Source: Turnera subulata
Taxonomy: Eukaryota; Streptophyta; Magnoliopsida; Malpighiales; Passifloraceae
DNA: 64,000 bases
NCBI GenBank assembly: GCA_028386065.3
Contig: JAKUCV010001722.1
Span: 1-64,000 of the forward strand
Direction of reading: 5' to 3'
In this document: piece after piece, positions 11,519 to 22,490 of the stretch
Layout: the number at the start of each line of letters is the position of its first letter
Numbering within the stretch: position 1 is the stretch's first letter
Notes under the pieces: model-generated
What the model was told of the DNA's origin: nothing
The model's input: only the letters and a program-made list of their open reading frames with translations
The model's database searches: none
Made by a program: the position numbers and the translations under genes

Positions 11519-11770
11519 TTGAAAAACGGGATCTATGACTTGATTGAAGTAGGAATGAATTTGATTCGACAATACAGATTGGTTAGGTGGATGAGGGCAG
11601 ACTTCAAAAGTTTGCCCTTTCCTTTCTGTTCAACTTATTTCGATCTAATCGATTTTTTTTTTGACTCAGCTATCCTGCCTAGTCCAGCCCTTTCCCTTTA
11701 ACTCCGTTAACTGTAAAGATACTGAGCCGGGCAAGACCAAGAAATACATAAATAGATTCACCGAGGAAAG

Positions 11771-11859
11771 GGAGAGAGAGGGATTCGAACCCTCAACAGT
11801 TTGCAAACAACTATACAGGTTTTCAAGACCGGAGCTATCAACCACTAAGCCATCTCTCC
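11771..11859 (-). tRNA. trnS-UGA: trnS-UGA of plastid origin (nuclear copy)
   Basis: The minus strand reads GGAGAGATGGCTTAGTGG at the 5' acceptor/D-arm side, anticodon TGA in CTTGAAA (complement at 11823-11825), a long variable arm, then GGTTCGAATCC and CTCTCTCC. It pairs with the start of the acceptor stem. The plastid gene normally has GGCTGAGTGG in the D-arm, a CCGG where CCTG is seen here, and a slightly longer variable arm. Changes have thus accumulated in the D-arm, anticodon stem and variable arm. It lies in its plastid position after psbC on the opposite strand. Confidence 0.9.
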
Positions 11860-12182
11860 GAAAGATAATTTCTATTTTACGATTTTCTTTTTATTCCGAC
11901 GAATGAATACTAGCTATAGCAGTTGATACCATCACTTTACTTTAGAAAAAGATTTGGTATAGGGCGGGAAGTCTATCTATCCGTATAGATCGGTAAATAT
12001 AGCATTCAACATGACTATTGGTAGAGTCAAAAACCCTCCTCGACCCCATGTTCGAATAAAGTGAGTAAGGGGGTGGCATAAGTCCTAAGAATCAATAGAT
12101 TCATGGTCTAATCCCTCCCATGATGTATTTTTTTTAACAATCTTTTTAATTGATAGAGGGAACAAATAGTATATTCTTACTG

Positions 12183-12425
12183 AACATCAATGTTTTGATG
12201 ACCAACATCGATGTTTTCTGCATTCTGGCAAGGGCTTGAGTGTGCACTTGATGGAACATTGATGTTTGGCTTTCAACATCGATGTCTTTAGCTACTGGTT
12301 GAATTTGATATGATCTGAAATCCAACGAACATCGATGTTTTGTTCTCAACATCGATGTTTTGCAGCCTCTGGTCCAATTTTCGTGCAGGCTGAACATCAA
12401 TGTTTCATTGAACAACATCGATCTT
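12183..12425 (-). repeat. Right half of the split palindrome-pair array
   Basis: Four pairs of AACATCGATGTT or one-base variants start at 12183/12204, 12255/12275, 12328/12348 and 12393/12414. Within-pair spacing is 21, 20, 20 and 21 bp; pair-to-pair spacing is 72, 73 and 65 bp. It continues the array of 10849-11020 across the plastid insert. 12426-12640 holds no recognisable gene. Confidence 0.75.
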
Positions 12426-12644
12426 GTGCTGTCTCGGCATTTATGTTCCCCCTATATTTTGGACTAAGTGAGGGGTACCTGCAAAACAAACAGGAAAAAC
12501 CTTTCTCGCCAAGCGAGTATCATTTTCTCAAATATTACATGAGGGGACTCCACAATTTATTGAATACTAGTCATGTGCTTGGAGCATCCGCAATCAAGGT
12601 ACCAAAGTACACTTGATGCCTTCAAGCATGCTTACACAAGCATT

Positions 12645-14369
12645 TCAATGAGTTTTTGGTACCCAAATCTTCTTGGGTCCTTGACTGTTAGAGGCATAAC
12701 GGTAATGAGCATCTTCTTGAGCCCAATGCCTATGCCTAGTAAAGCAAACAGGAGCAATGTGTCCTACCTCATTGCAATAATGGCAAATAACATTTGGATT
12801 GTACATTCTACTCGGTTGGTAGTAGTTGCGATGTTGTCTATACTTATGCACTTTACTAACCTTGTTTTCCTTAGGTTGAACCTTGGGTTTCCTAGGTTTA
12901 GTCTTAATGTTCTCTTTAGGTTCATTCTTGAAACCTAGTCCATGTTTAGTTGATTGCAAGTTACCTAAGATAGAATTTAAGTTCTTTTGAGGGGTGTTAA
13001 ATTTCTTTAAGGTTGTTTCAAGTTTTTCAACTTGTTCCTTTAAAGACATACATGATGAACACTCCCTAGTTGAATTTTCCGGTTTGTTAGCACTCCTCTT
13101 TCCGTAAAAATTATTCTCTTCCTTGAGCTTTTCATTTTCATTTGATAACTTCTCCATATTATTTCCTAGAGTTGTAAGTTGTTTCTTTAAATCCTTGTCA
13201 ATTTTAAAAGCAGAAATATATTCACTATAAACCTCATCAAACGCTTTTGCAATTCTTCATAGGAAAAAGTTTCATTTGGAGAAGTGGTACTTACCTCTTC
13301 CGGCTCTTCTTCCAGTTCCATGAGACATAGGTTGGCCATTTCTTCTTCGTCGCTATCGGATGATTCATCGCCGGAATCGCCTCTCCAAGAATTGTATGCC
13401 ATTTGCTTCTTGTGGGGCTTCTTTTCTTTTTCCTTCCTTTGCCTTGGGGCACTTGGGTTTGATGTGCCCAACCTCTCCACACCCATAGCACTTGGGCGGA
13501 CCGGACAACTTTCTTCCTTTCCTTTCAAATTCCTTTTTCATGTTCCCTAAAAAAAAAATTCCTTTTTCATGAATTTGTGGAATTTTTCGGATGACAATTC
13601 TGAATTCTTGTTCGTCCTCACTAGAGTCCAATTCGGTGGGCTCTTGAGTCTTGGAAGTGGAAGCTTTTAGGGCTATGTCCTTCTTCTTGGGTTCCTGCAA
13701 AGAGGGTTTAAGAATGGTCGTTCCATAAGTTAGAAGGTTACCTCTAAGGCCGTCAATGGTTGTGTTCGATGTCTCGATCTTTTCATATATTGCGTCAGCT
13801 TTAGAGCGCCATTCGGGAGTGAGGCTTCTAAGGACTTTATTGACCAAGTCCTTGTCGGAATAGACCTTCTTGAGTGCATGAAGTTTGTTTACGATTTTTG
13901 AAAATCGATCGAACATCTCCTCTATCGTCTCGTTCTCCTTCATTCGAAAGAGTTCGTATTCTGTAGTGAGGGAGTCGATTTTGGCCTCTCGAACTTGATC
14001 GGTTCCTTCGTAGGTAATCTCCAGCTTGTCCCACATTTCTTTGGCGGTTGTGCAGCAAGAGATCTTTCGGTAATCATCAGGGTTGACTGCACAGTAGAGC
14101 ATGTTGATTGCTTTGGCATTGTTTTCGACCTTCTTGATGTCTTTAGCATCATACTCTGCCTCCGTCTTTGTCACTGTAGTTTCACCAACTTTCTTTGTCG
14201 GAATTTGCTCTCCGATCTTCATAATTTGCCAAAGACAATAGTTGTTGGCTTGGATAAAGATTCTCTTCCTCTCCTTCCAATAGGTGTAGTTGGTGCCATC
14301 AAAGAGCGTTGGACAGGTGGTGGATCGTCCTTCGAAGATTCCTGCGTACACATTACTTGAAGAAGCCAT
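12645..14369 (-). pseudogene. SIRE-like copia gag, frameshifted
   Basis: Gag forms the retroelement's RNA-packaging particle. From the ATG at 14369 the frame shows the UBN2-type copia gag pattern: TLFDGTNYTYWKERKRIFI, AKEMWDKLEITYEGTDQVREAKIDSL, EMFDRFSKIVNKL and LVNKVLRSLTPEW. A CCHC knuckle CYGCGEVGHIKPKC follows. After frameshifts near 13430 and 13220 a coiled-coil-like segment and a second knuckle, CHYCNEVGHIAPVC, follow (12645-13157). Two knuckles and a long tail are usual in SIRE/Maximus gags. The reading ends at 12645 with KIWVPKTH. Protease, integrase, RT and RNase H are absent, the sequence passing straight into palindrome repeats. Confidence 0.8.
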
Positions 14370-14411
14370 GGAAAGTTCCTCTCAAATGGTTAAGTCTTTC
14401 AGAGAGTTAGG

Positions 14412-14424
14412 CTCCACTACCAAT
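14412..14424 (-). other. Degenerate primer-binding site of the SIRE-like element
   Basis: Minus strand ATTGGTAGTGGAG follows the LTR end directly. The copia standard is ATTGGTATCAGAGC (tRNA-iMet). The central TATCA has become TAGTG, so priming would be impaired if the change is old. Confidence 0.55.
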
Positions 14425-15807
14425 TGTTAGAATAGGTGCGTGCCCTACGCTAGACGGGGGATGAATAGCATTTTTCGGACGAAATAAAAAAACTTGCAGG
14501 AAATAATTGCGGAATTGAAAGAATGAAGGACACACCGAATTTTATACTGGTTCACACACACAACTTGTGTGGCTAATCTAGTCCTCCGAGAGACTCTCTC
14601 GAAGATTTCACTAACTACTTTAAGCTTCCAGGGGCTTAACAAACCGTTTACAATCCTAGAGTTCGAGTCACACGAACCTCTACACACTTGCTTGAAGAAA
14701 CCTCACTTCAAGACTTCTCTCACAGAAAGAAAACACTCTTCCTATGAATTTGCTACAAGGGATCAATCGTCCCTTAAGGTCTATGACTACACTTAAATCA
14801 CTCAAAGCAAAACTTTCTCAAAGAGTGGATATGAATGAACAAGATAAGCTTTGTAAAGGCAACTCTCAATCCTAAAGGATATTGGCTCACAAAATTGTGT
14901 ATGAATGTATGACAATGAATGCTTAAAATGTAGAGAGTTGATTGTACACAAAAAGAGGTGTAATAACACTATTTATATGCCTGAAAACTTGTATGACTGT
15001 TTGGGAATCAATTCAAAACACCTTTAGACAGAATAGCATGGGAAGCTGAAAAAGGTTTCTGCTCATAACGGCTGAACATCGATGTTTAGAACCAGAACAT
15101 CGATGTTCTGCAAGTAAATATGAATTATTGGACTAACGGTCACTAGAACATTGATGTCTAACATGAGAACATCGATGTTTTGGCCAATCTGCCAAAACAC
15201 TTTAAAACCAGTTTACATGAGAACATCGATGTTTACATGTGGAACATCGATGTTTTCTGAGTTCTGCCCAAACTTTTTGAAAACACAATTGAAAGAACAT
15301 CGATGTTTAAAAGCTGAACATCGATGTTTGAAAGCATTTGCCAAATTGTTTGAAAGCGTCAATTGATGGAACATTGATGTCTCAAAGTAGAACATCGATG
15401 TTTTGATGCTGCAAATCATTTTAAATGCAACGATCACAAGAACAACGATGTTTGGGATGCCAACATCGATGTTCTGAGCTTTCTGCCATTTTGAAAAATT
15501 GTTTGAAGGCAGGAACATCAATGTTGGGAATTGGAACATCGATGTTCTTAGCTCAAAAATTATTTTTATGATTGAAACGATGCTATTTCATGCATGAGTA
15601 AAATTGATTTTGTTTTGAGCCAATAACTTAGAAGAATTGAGTTTTTAACCTTGTACAATTTAAGTTCCTAACTCTTCTTGCTTGTCACTTCAATTCTTTT
15701 GCACTTTGTTCTTTGATTGATTCCTTTTTGCTTCAAGTTTGCCATAATTTTGAATTGGTTTGTCAATATTAAAACCTGTATGGGACAAGGAGGCATTAGT
15801 TCTAACA
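14425..15807 (-). mobile_element. 5' LTR of the SIRE-like copia element, complete
   Basis: 1383 bp with TG...CA ends (plus strand TGTTAGAATAGG... to ...GTTCTAACA). It carries seven palindrome pairs (15075-15546), a TATA box at about 14971-14979 on the minus strand, and the terminal GTGTGTGAACCAG...CTAACA region. The right edge joins 5S spacer sequence (GATTATATGTGGCAACTTGG), so the element landed in the 5S cluster 49 bp upstream of a 5S copy. The left partner LTR is truncated, so its target duplication cannot be confirmed. Confidence 0.85.
14971..15546 (-). promoter_or_regulatory. SIRE LTR promoter: TATA box with upstream palindrome-pair array
   Basis: Minus strand CATATAAATAG (around 14980-14970) is the LTR TATA box. 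Upstream, seven pairs of AACATCGATGTT (or CpG-decayed AACATTGATGT/AACATCAATGTT) start at 15075, 15147, 15222, 15296, 15370, 15441 and 15514. The second member of each is exactly 21 bp further on. The pairs recur every 71-75 bp with a partly conserved filler (TTCTGMSHTTCTGCC and TTTGAAA blocks). The array ends 97 bp from the TATA box. Confidence 0.75.
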
Positions 15808-15856
15808 GATTATATGTGGCAACTTGGATAAATAAATTTATGACGATGGATATGAC

Positions 15857-15976
15857 GGGTGCGATCAGACCACCACTAATGCACCGGTTCCCATCAAAAC
15901 TCCAAAGTTAAACGTGCTTGGGCGAGAGTAGTACTAGGATGGGTGATCTCCTGGGAAGTCCTCGTGTTGCACCCCT
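15857..15976 (+). rRNA. 5S rRNA-like copy 01 (type F)
   Basis: 120 nt. Type F: CAGACCA near the start and GTGATCTCC near position 88, shared only with the copy at 21945. Box A reads AAAC. The promoter-side spacer is cut 49 bp upstream by the copia LTR; the downstream T-run is weak. Confidence 0.85.
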
Positions 15977-16224
15977 CTTTTTTCTCCAGCCCCAAGGCAA
16001 CTATGAACACAATTTCTCGGTTACATTTATTTTAACATTTTTTCCACCCAATTTGAACACAATATGTAGAAATTTGCGAGGTTAGAATGAAATGATTTTG
16101 GAAGAACGAGGTTTTCCATTAAAAAAAAAGAGAGAATCAAACCCTTTATGAGCCACTTTTATTTAAAAGAAAGCCGATTATACTTGGCGACTTGGATAAA
16201 TAAATTTATGGCTATGGATATAAC

Positions 16225-16344
16225 GGGTGCGGTCATACCAGCACTAAAGCAACGGATTCCATGAGAACTCCGAAGTTAAACGTGCTTGGGCGAGAGTAGT
16301 ACTAGGATGGGTGACCTTCTAGGAAGTCCTCGTGTTTTACCCCT
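16225..16344 (+). rRNA. 5S rRNA-like copy 02 (type E1)
   Basis: 120 nt, with CAACGGATTCC in place of CACCGGATCCC and TTTTACCCCT at the 3' end. Its partner by sequence is the copy at 23211. A 17-C tract follows at 16354-16370. Confidence 0.85.
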
Positions 16345-16604
16345 CTTGTTTCTCCCCCCCCCCCCCCCCCACCATTTGAAGGCGGACTATGTTTATTTAT
16401 TTATTTTACTTAATTTGAGGACAAATTATATTTGTTTTAAATGATTTCCAAAAAGTTGCGAGGCTAGAGCGAATTGATTTTAGAAGAACGAGGTTTTCGG
16501 GTTAAAAAAGAAGATAATCAAACCCTTTATGAGCCGCTTTTATTTAAAAGAAATTCGATTAAACTTGCGACTTGGATAAATAAATTTATGACGACGTATA
16601 TGAC

Positions 16605-16669
16605 GGGTGCGATCATACATACCAACACTAAAGCAACGGATTCCATCAGAACTTTGAAGCTAAACGTGC
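16605..16669 (+). pseudogene. 5S copy 03 (type E2), 3' half deleted
   Basis: Only positions 1 to about 61 remain, with an extra ATAC duplication near position 13. A deletion joins GTGC to spacer sequence TATATTTTACAG. The upstream GACGTATATGAC marks it as the partner of the copy at 23581. Confidence 0.85.
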
Positions 16670-16894
16670 ATATATTTTACAGACACATCCCCCCTCCCCC
16701 CCAATTTGCAGGCAGGTTAAGTTTAGTCACTGATTTTTCACAGATTTGCGAGGCTAGAGCAAAATGAACTATGAAGAATGAGCTTTTCCTTTAATAAAGA
16801 AGATAGTCGAACCCTTTATTAGCCTCTTTTATTTAAAAAAATTTCGATTATAGTTGGCGACTTGGATAAATAAATTTGTGACGATGGATATGAC

Positions 16895-16985
16895 GGGTGC
16901 GATCAAAAAAGCACTGATGCACCGGATCCCATCAGAACTCTGAAGTCAAACGTGCTTGGGCGAGAGAAGTACTATTATGGGCGAC
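16895..16985 (+). pseudogene. 5S copy 04 (type E3), truncated
   Basis: The copy runs to GGGCGACT and then passes directly into TTCACAAATTTGCGAGG of the spacer, losing the last ~29 nt and about 250 bp of spacer. It has an A-run, CAAAAAAG, for CATACCAG. Upstream AATTTGTGACG matches the copy at 23978. Confidence 0.85.
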
Positions 16986-17143
16986 TTCACAAATTTGCGA
17001 GGCTAAAGCGAAATGAATTTTGAAGAACGAGCTTTTCCAATAAAAAAGATGATAATTAAACCCTTTGTGAGCCTCTTATATTTCAAAGAAATCCGATTAT
17101 ACTTGGGGACTTGGATAAATAAGTTTATGACGACAGGTATGAC

Positions 17144-17263
17144 GGGTGCGATCATACCAACACTAATGCAACGGATTCCATCAGAACTCCGAAGGTAAAC
17201 GTGCTTGGGCGAGAGTAGTACTAGGATGGGTGACCTCCTGGTAAGTCCTAGTGTTGCATCCCT
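17144..17263 (+). rRNA. 5S rRNA-like copy 05 (type E4)
   Basis: 120 nt with CAACGGATTCC and AAGGTAAAC in box A. Upstream AATAAGTTTATGACGACAGG is shared with the copy at 25139. The 3' end is GCATCCCT, and a 19-C tract follows at 17334-17352. Confidence 0.85.
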
Positions 17264-17544
17264 CTTTTTGCTCCCGCCTCGCGGAACCTTGGGACACAAT
17301 AGCTGGCACGTTTACATTTATTTTACCGTCCCTCCCCCCCCCCCCCCCCCCCAATTTGAACGCAGATTATGTTTATTTATTGATTTTCTAGAAATTTGCG
17401 AGGCTAAAGTGAAATGAATTTGAAAGAACGGTCTTTTCCTTTAATAAAGAAGAAAATCAAACCCTTTATGAGCCTCTTTTATTTAGTAGAAATCTGATTG
17501 TAATTGGCGACTTGGATAAATAAAGTTATGACGAAGGGTATGAC

Positions 17545-17664
17545 GGATGCAATCATACCAGCACTAATGCACCGGATCTCATCAAAACTCCAAAGTTAAA
17601 CGTGCTCGGGCGACAGTAGTACTAGGTTGGGTGACCTTTTGGGAAGTCCTTGTGTTGCACCCCT
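17545..17664 (+). rRNA. 5S rRNA-like copy 06 (type B)
   Basis: 120 nt, type B: starts GGATGC, has GGTTGGGTGACCTTTTGGG in the box C region and AAAGTTATGA upstream. A good T-run of seven follows. Confidence 0.85.
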
Positions 17665-17866
17665 TTTTTTGCTCCCGCCTCGCGGCAACCTCAAACACAA
17701 TAGCTAGCGCGGTAACAATTATTTTAACATTTTCCCCCCCAATTTGAAGGCGAATTATGTATATTAATTTATTTTCCTCAATTTGAGGGCGGATTATACT
17801 TATATTAAAGAATTTGCAGAAATTTGCGAGGCTAGAGCGAAATAAATTTGGAACAACGAGGTTTTC

Positions 17867-17873
17867 CACCCCT
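17867..17873 (+). pseudogene. 5S copy 07, 3' remnant only
   Basis: The spacer block GAGGTTTTCCA joins directly to CACCCCT plus the usual TTTTTGCTCCCGCC. This is a deletion between two CAC triplets that removed a promoter and about 113 nt of a 5S copy. Confidence 0.6.
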
Positions 17874-18143
17874 CTTTTTGCTCCCGCCCCGCAGTAACTT
17901 GGGACACAATAGCTGACAGGATTACATTTATTTTACAGTCACACCCCCCCCAATTCGAAGGCAGAATAAGTTTAGTTATTGATTTTTCATAGATTTGCGA
18001 GGCTAGAGCGAAATGAATTATGAAGAACGAGCTTTTCCTTTAATAAAGAAGATAATCAAACCCTTTATTAGCCTTTTTTATTTAAAAGAAAGCCGACTAT
18101 ACTTGGCGAATTGGATAAATAAATTTATGACGATGGATATGAC

Positions 18144-18263
18144 GGGTGCAATCATACCAGAACTAATGCACCGGATCCCAACAGAACTCCAAAGTGAAAC
18201 GTGCTCGGCCGAAAGTAGTACTAGGATGGGTGACCTCCTGGGATGTCCTCGTGTTGCACCCCT
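18144..18263 (+). rRNA. 5S rRNA-like copy 08 (type C)
   Basis: 120 nt, type C: GGGTGCAATC start and AAGTGAAAC in box A, with GCTCGGCCGAAAG in place of GCTTGGGCGAGAG and CCAGAAC for CCAGCAC. Confidence 0.85.
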
Positions 18264-18571
18264 CTTTTTGCTCCCGCCCCGCGGCAACGTTGAACACAAT
18301 ATCTGGCGCTGTTACATTTATTTTAACATTTGTTCCCCCCCATTTGGAATGCGGATTATGTTTATTTACTTACTTTCCTCACTTTGGGGGCTGATTATAT
18401 TTATTTTAAAGGTTTTCCAGAAATTTGCGAGGTTAGAACGAAGTGATTTTGGATTAACAAGATTTTCCATTAAAAAAAAAGGAATCAAACCCTTTATGTG
18501 CCTCTTTTATTTAAAGGAAAGCCGATATACATGGTGACTTGGATAAACAAATTTATGATGATGGATATGAC

Positions 18572-18691
18572 GGGTGCAATCATACCGGCACTAATGCACC
18601 GGATCCCATCATAACTCCGAAGTGAAACGTGCTCGGGCGAGAGTGGTACTAGGATGGATGACCTCCTGGGAAGTCCTCGTGTTGCAACCCT
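18572..18691 (+). rRNA. 5S rRNA-like copy 09 (type C)
   Basis: 120 nt. GGATGGATGACC and GCTCACGCC downstream are shared with the copy at 22371, its duplicate 3.8 kb away. Confidence 0.85.
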
Positions 18692-19001
18692 CTTTTTGCT
18701 CACGCCTCGCGGGAACTTGGAACACAATAGCTGGCGCCGTTACATTTATTTTAATCGTTTTTCCCCCGCAATTTGATGATGGATTATGTTTATTTAATTA
18801 TTTTCCTCAATTTGAGTGCAGATTATATTTATTTTAAAGATTTTCTAGAAATTTGGATTTCTAGAGGGAAATGAATTTGGAAGAACGAGGTTTTCTATTA
18901 AAAAAGAAGATAATCAAACCCTTTATGACCCTCTTTTATTTAAAAGAAAGCCGATTATACATGGCGACTTGGATAAATAAATTTATGGCGATGGATAGGA
19001 C

Positions 19002-19121
19002 GGGTGCAATTAGACCAGCACTAAGGCACCGGATCCCATCAGAACATTGAAATGAAACGTGCTCGGGCGAGAGTAGTACTACGATGGGTGACCTTCTAGG
19101 AAGTCCTCGTGTTGCATCCCT
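19002..19121 (+). rRNA. 5S rRNA-like copy 10 (type C)
   Basis: 120 nt. Upstream GATAGGAC, AAGGCACC, CTACGATGGG and downstream TTTTTACTCCC are all shared with the copy at 22799. Box A is AAATGAAAC. Confidence 0.85.
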
Positions 19122-19432
19122 ATTTTTACTCCCGCCCCGCGACAACTTAAAACACAATAGCTGGCATGGTTACATTTATTTTAACGTTTTTTTCCCCCCA
19201 ATTTGATGGTGGATTATGTTTATTTACTTATTTTTCTCAATTTATGGGCGGAATATAATTATTTTAACTGTTTTCCAAAAATTTGCGAGATTAGAACGAA
19301 ATGATTTTGGAAGAACGAGGTTTTCGAATAAAAAAAAGAGAGAATCAAACCCTTTATGAGCCTCTTTTATTTAAAAGAAAGCCGACTATACTTGGCGACT
19401 TGGATAAATAAAGTTATGACGAAGGATATGAC

Positions 19433-19552
19433 GGATGCGATCATACCGGCACTAATGCACCGGATCTCATCAGAACTCCAAAGTTAAACGTGCTCGGGCG
19501 AGAGTAGTAGTAGGTTGGGTGACCTTTTGGGATGTCCTTGTGTTGCACCCCT
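19433..19552 (+). rRNA. 5S rRNA-like copy 11 (type B)
   Basis: 120 nt; first member of a three-unit B-C-D block that is repeated immediately downstream (period about 1257 bp). Confidence 0.85.
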
Positions 19553-19864
19553 CTTTTTGCTCCCGCCTCGCGGCAACTTTAAACACAATAGCTAGCGCGG
19601 TAACAATTATTTTAACGTTTCCCCCCCCAATTTGAAGGCGGATTATTTTTATTTATTTATTTATTTTCCTCAATTTGAGGCTGATTATATTTATATTAAA
19701 GGTTTTCCAGAAATTTGCGAGGCTAGAGCGAAATAAATTTGGAAGAACGAGGTTTTCCACTAAAAAAAAAGATAATCAAACCCTTTTTTAGCCTCTTTTA
19801 TTTTAAAAAAATGCTGACTATACTTGGCGAGTTGGATAAATAAATTTAGAAGGATGGATATGAC

Positions 19865-19984
19865 GGGTGCAATCATACCAGAACTAATGCACCGGATCCC
19901 ATCAGAACTCCGAAGTGAAACGTGCTCGGGCGAGAGTAGTACTAGGATGGGTGACCTCTTGGGAAGTCCTGGTGTTACACCCCT
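19865..19984 (+). rRNA. 5S rRNA-like copy 12 (type C)
   Basis: 120 nt with CCAGAAC near position 17 and TTACACCCCT at the end; duplicate of the copy at 21122. A seven-T run follows. Confidence 0.85.
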
Positions 19985-20263
19985 TTTTTTGCTCCCGCCT
20001 TGCGGCAGCGTGGAACACAATAGCCGGCGCGGATACGTTTATTTTAACGTTTTTTTCCCCCGTATTCGAAGGCGGACTGTGTTTATTTATTTATTTTCCT
20101 CAATTTGAGGGCGAATTATATTTATTTTAAATGTTTTCCAGAAATTTGCGAGGCTAGAGGGAAATGAATTTGGAAGAACGAGGCTTTCCATTAAAAAAAG
20201 AGGATAATTAAACCCCTTATGAGCCTCTTTTATTTAAAATAAATTTATGACGAGGGATATGGC

Positions 20264-20383
20264 GGGTGTGGTTATACTAGCACTAATGCAACGGATTCCG
20301 TCCGAACTACGAAGTTAAACGTGCTTCGGCGAGAGTAGTACTAGGATGGGTGACCTCCTAGGAAGTCCTTGTGTTGCTCCCTT
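20264..20383 (+). rRNA. 5S rRNA-like copy 13 (type D)
   Basis: 120 nt, type D: GGGTGTGGT start, GGATTCCGTCCGAAC in the middle, GCTTCGGC after box A, and a weak 3' end GCTCCCTT. The spacer upstream is about 30 bp shorter, lacking GCCGATTATACTTGGCGACTT. It duplicates the copy at 21521. Confidence 0.85.
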
Positions 20384-20692
20384 CTTTTTGCCCGCCCCGC
20401 GGCAACTTGAAACACAAAAGCTGGCACGGTTACATTTATTTTAACGTTTTTTCCCCCCCAATTGAAGGCGGATTATGTTTATTTAATTATTTTCCTCAAT
20501 TTGAGGGCAGATTATATTTATTTTAAATGTTTTCCAGAAATTTGCGAGGTTAGAACGAAATGATTTTGGAAGAACAAGGTTTTCCATTAAAAAAAGAGAG
20601 AGAATCAAACCCTTTATGAGCCTCTTTTAATTAAAGGAAAGCCGATTATACTGGGCGACTTGGATAAATAAAGTTATGACGAAGGATATGAC

Positions 20693-20812
20693 GGATGCGA
20701 TCGTACCAGCACTAATGCACCGGATCTCATCAAAACTCCAAAGTTTATTGTGCTCGGGCGAGAGTAGTACTAGGTTGGGTGACCTTTTGGGAAGTCCTTG
20801 TGTTGCACCCCT
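20693..20812 (+). rRNA. 5S rRNA-like copy 14 (type B)
   Basis: 120 nt; the only full-length copy with T rather than A at position 56 (GTTTATTGTG). Box A is therefore doubly altered. Second B member of the B-C-D block. Confidence 0.85.
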
Positions 20813-21121
20813 CTTTTTGCTCCCGCCATGCGGCAACTTTAAGCACAATAGCCAGCGCGGTAACAATTATTTTAACGTTTTTCCCCCCCAATTTGATGGC
20901 GGATTATTTTTATTTATTTATTTTCCTCAATTTGTGGGCGGATTATATTTATATTAAACGTTTTCCAGAAATTTGCGAGGCTAGAGCGAAATAAATTTGC
21001 AAGAACGAGGTTTTCCTCTAAAAAAGAAGATAATCAAACCCTTTTTGAGCCTTTTTTATTCAAAAGAAAGCCGGCTATACTTGGCGATTTGGGTAAATAA
21101 ATTTATGACGATGGATGTGAC

Positions 21122-21241
21122 GGGTGCAATCATACCAGAACTAATGCACCGGATCCCAACAGAACTCTGAAGTGAAACGTGCTCGGGCGAGAGTAGTAAT
21201 AGGATGGGTGACCTATTGGGAAGTCCTGGTGTTGCACCCCT
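21122..21241 (+). rRNA. 5S rRNA-like copy 15 (type C)
   Basis: 120 nt with CCAGAAC, CCCAACAG and GACCTATTGGG; duplicate of copy 12. Confidence 0.85.
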
Positions 21242-21520
21242 TTTTTTGCTCCCGCCCTGCGGCAACATGGAACACAATAGCTGGCGCGGATACATTTATT
21301 TCAACGTTTTTTTCCCCTGTATTTGAAGGCGGACTGTGTTTATTTATTTATTTTTCTCAATTTGAGGGCGGATTTTATTTATTTTAAATGTTTTCCAGAA
21401 ATTTGCGAGGCTAGAGCGAAATAAATTTGGAAGAACGAGGTTTTCCACTAAAAAAAGAGGATAATCAGACCCCTTATGAGCCTCTTCTATTTAAAATAAA
21501 TTTATGACGAGGGACATGGC

Positions 21521-21640
21521 GGGTGTGGTCATACCAGCACATATGCAACGGATTCCGTCCGAGCTACGAAGTTAAACGCGCTTGGGCGAGAGTAATACTA
21601 GGATGGGTGACCTCCTGGGAAGTCCTTGTGTTGCACCCCT
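21521..21640 (+). rRNA. 5S rRNA-like copy 16 (type D)
   Basis: 120 nt, duplicate of copy 13, with the same short upstream spacer lacking the GATTATACTTGG segment. Confidence 0.85.
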
Positions 21641-21944
21641 CTTTTTGCCCGCCCCGCGGCAACTTGAATCACAAAAGCTGGCACGGTTACATTTATTTTA
21701 ACGTTTTTTTGCCCCCCAATTGAAGGCAAATTATGTTTATTTATTTATTTTCCTCAATTTGAGGGCGGATTATATTTATATTAAATGTTTTCCAGATATT
21801 TCCAAGGCTAGAGCGAGATAAATTTGGAAGAACGGGGTTTTCCATTAAAAAAAAGATAATCAAACACTTTATGAGCCTTTTTTATTTTAAAAAAAGCCGA
21901 TTATACATGGCGACTTGGATAAATAAATTTATGACGATTATGAC

Positions 21945-22064
21945 GGGTGCGATCAGACCAGCACTAATGCACCGGATCCCATCAAAACTCCAAAGTTAAA
22001 CGTGTTTGGGCGAGAGTAGTACTAGTATGGGTGATCTCCTGGGAAGTCCTCGTGTTGCACCCCT
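21945..22064 (+). rRNA. 5S rRNA-like copy 17 (type F)
   Basis: 120 nt with CAGACCA and GTGATCTCC as in copy 01. A 4-bp loss upstream (GACGATTATGAC) shortens the TATA-to-start distance. Confidence 0.85.
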
Positions 22065-22370
22065 CTTTTTGCTCCCGCCCCGCGGCAACTTTGAACACAA
22101 TATCTGGCGCTGTTACATTTATTTTAACATTTGTTTGCCCCCAATTTGAAGGCGGATTATGTTTATTTATTTACATTCCTCAATTTGGGGGCGGATTATA
22201 TTTATTTTAAAGATTTTCCAGAAATTTTCGAGTTTAGAACGAAATGATTTTGGATTAGCAAGGTTTTCCATTAAAAAAAAAATCAAACCCTTTATGTGCC
22301 TCTTTTGTTTAAAGGAAAGTCGATTATACATGGCGACTTGGATAACTAAATTTAAGACGATGGATATGAT

Positions 22371-22490
22371 GGGTTCAATCATACCAGCACTAATGCACCG
22401 GATCCCATCACAATTCCTAAGTGAAACGTGCTTGGGCGAGAGTAGTACTAGGATGGATGACCTCCTGGGAAGTCCTCGTGTTGCACCCCT
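22371..22490 (+). rRNA. 5S rRNA-like copy 18 (type C)
   Basis: 120 nt, start GGGTTCAATC preceded by T instead of C at -1; partner of copy 09 (GGATGGATGACC). Confidence 0.85.

Noticed and set aside
15075..15546. CRISPR-like array (short palindromic repeats at regular spacing)
   Set aside because: Repeats are only 12 bp, paired at 21 bp, with homologous fillers, inside a plant LTR promoter. No cas genes and the wrong kind of organism.
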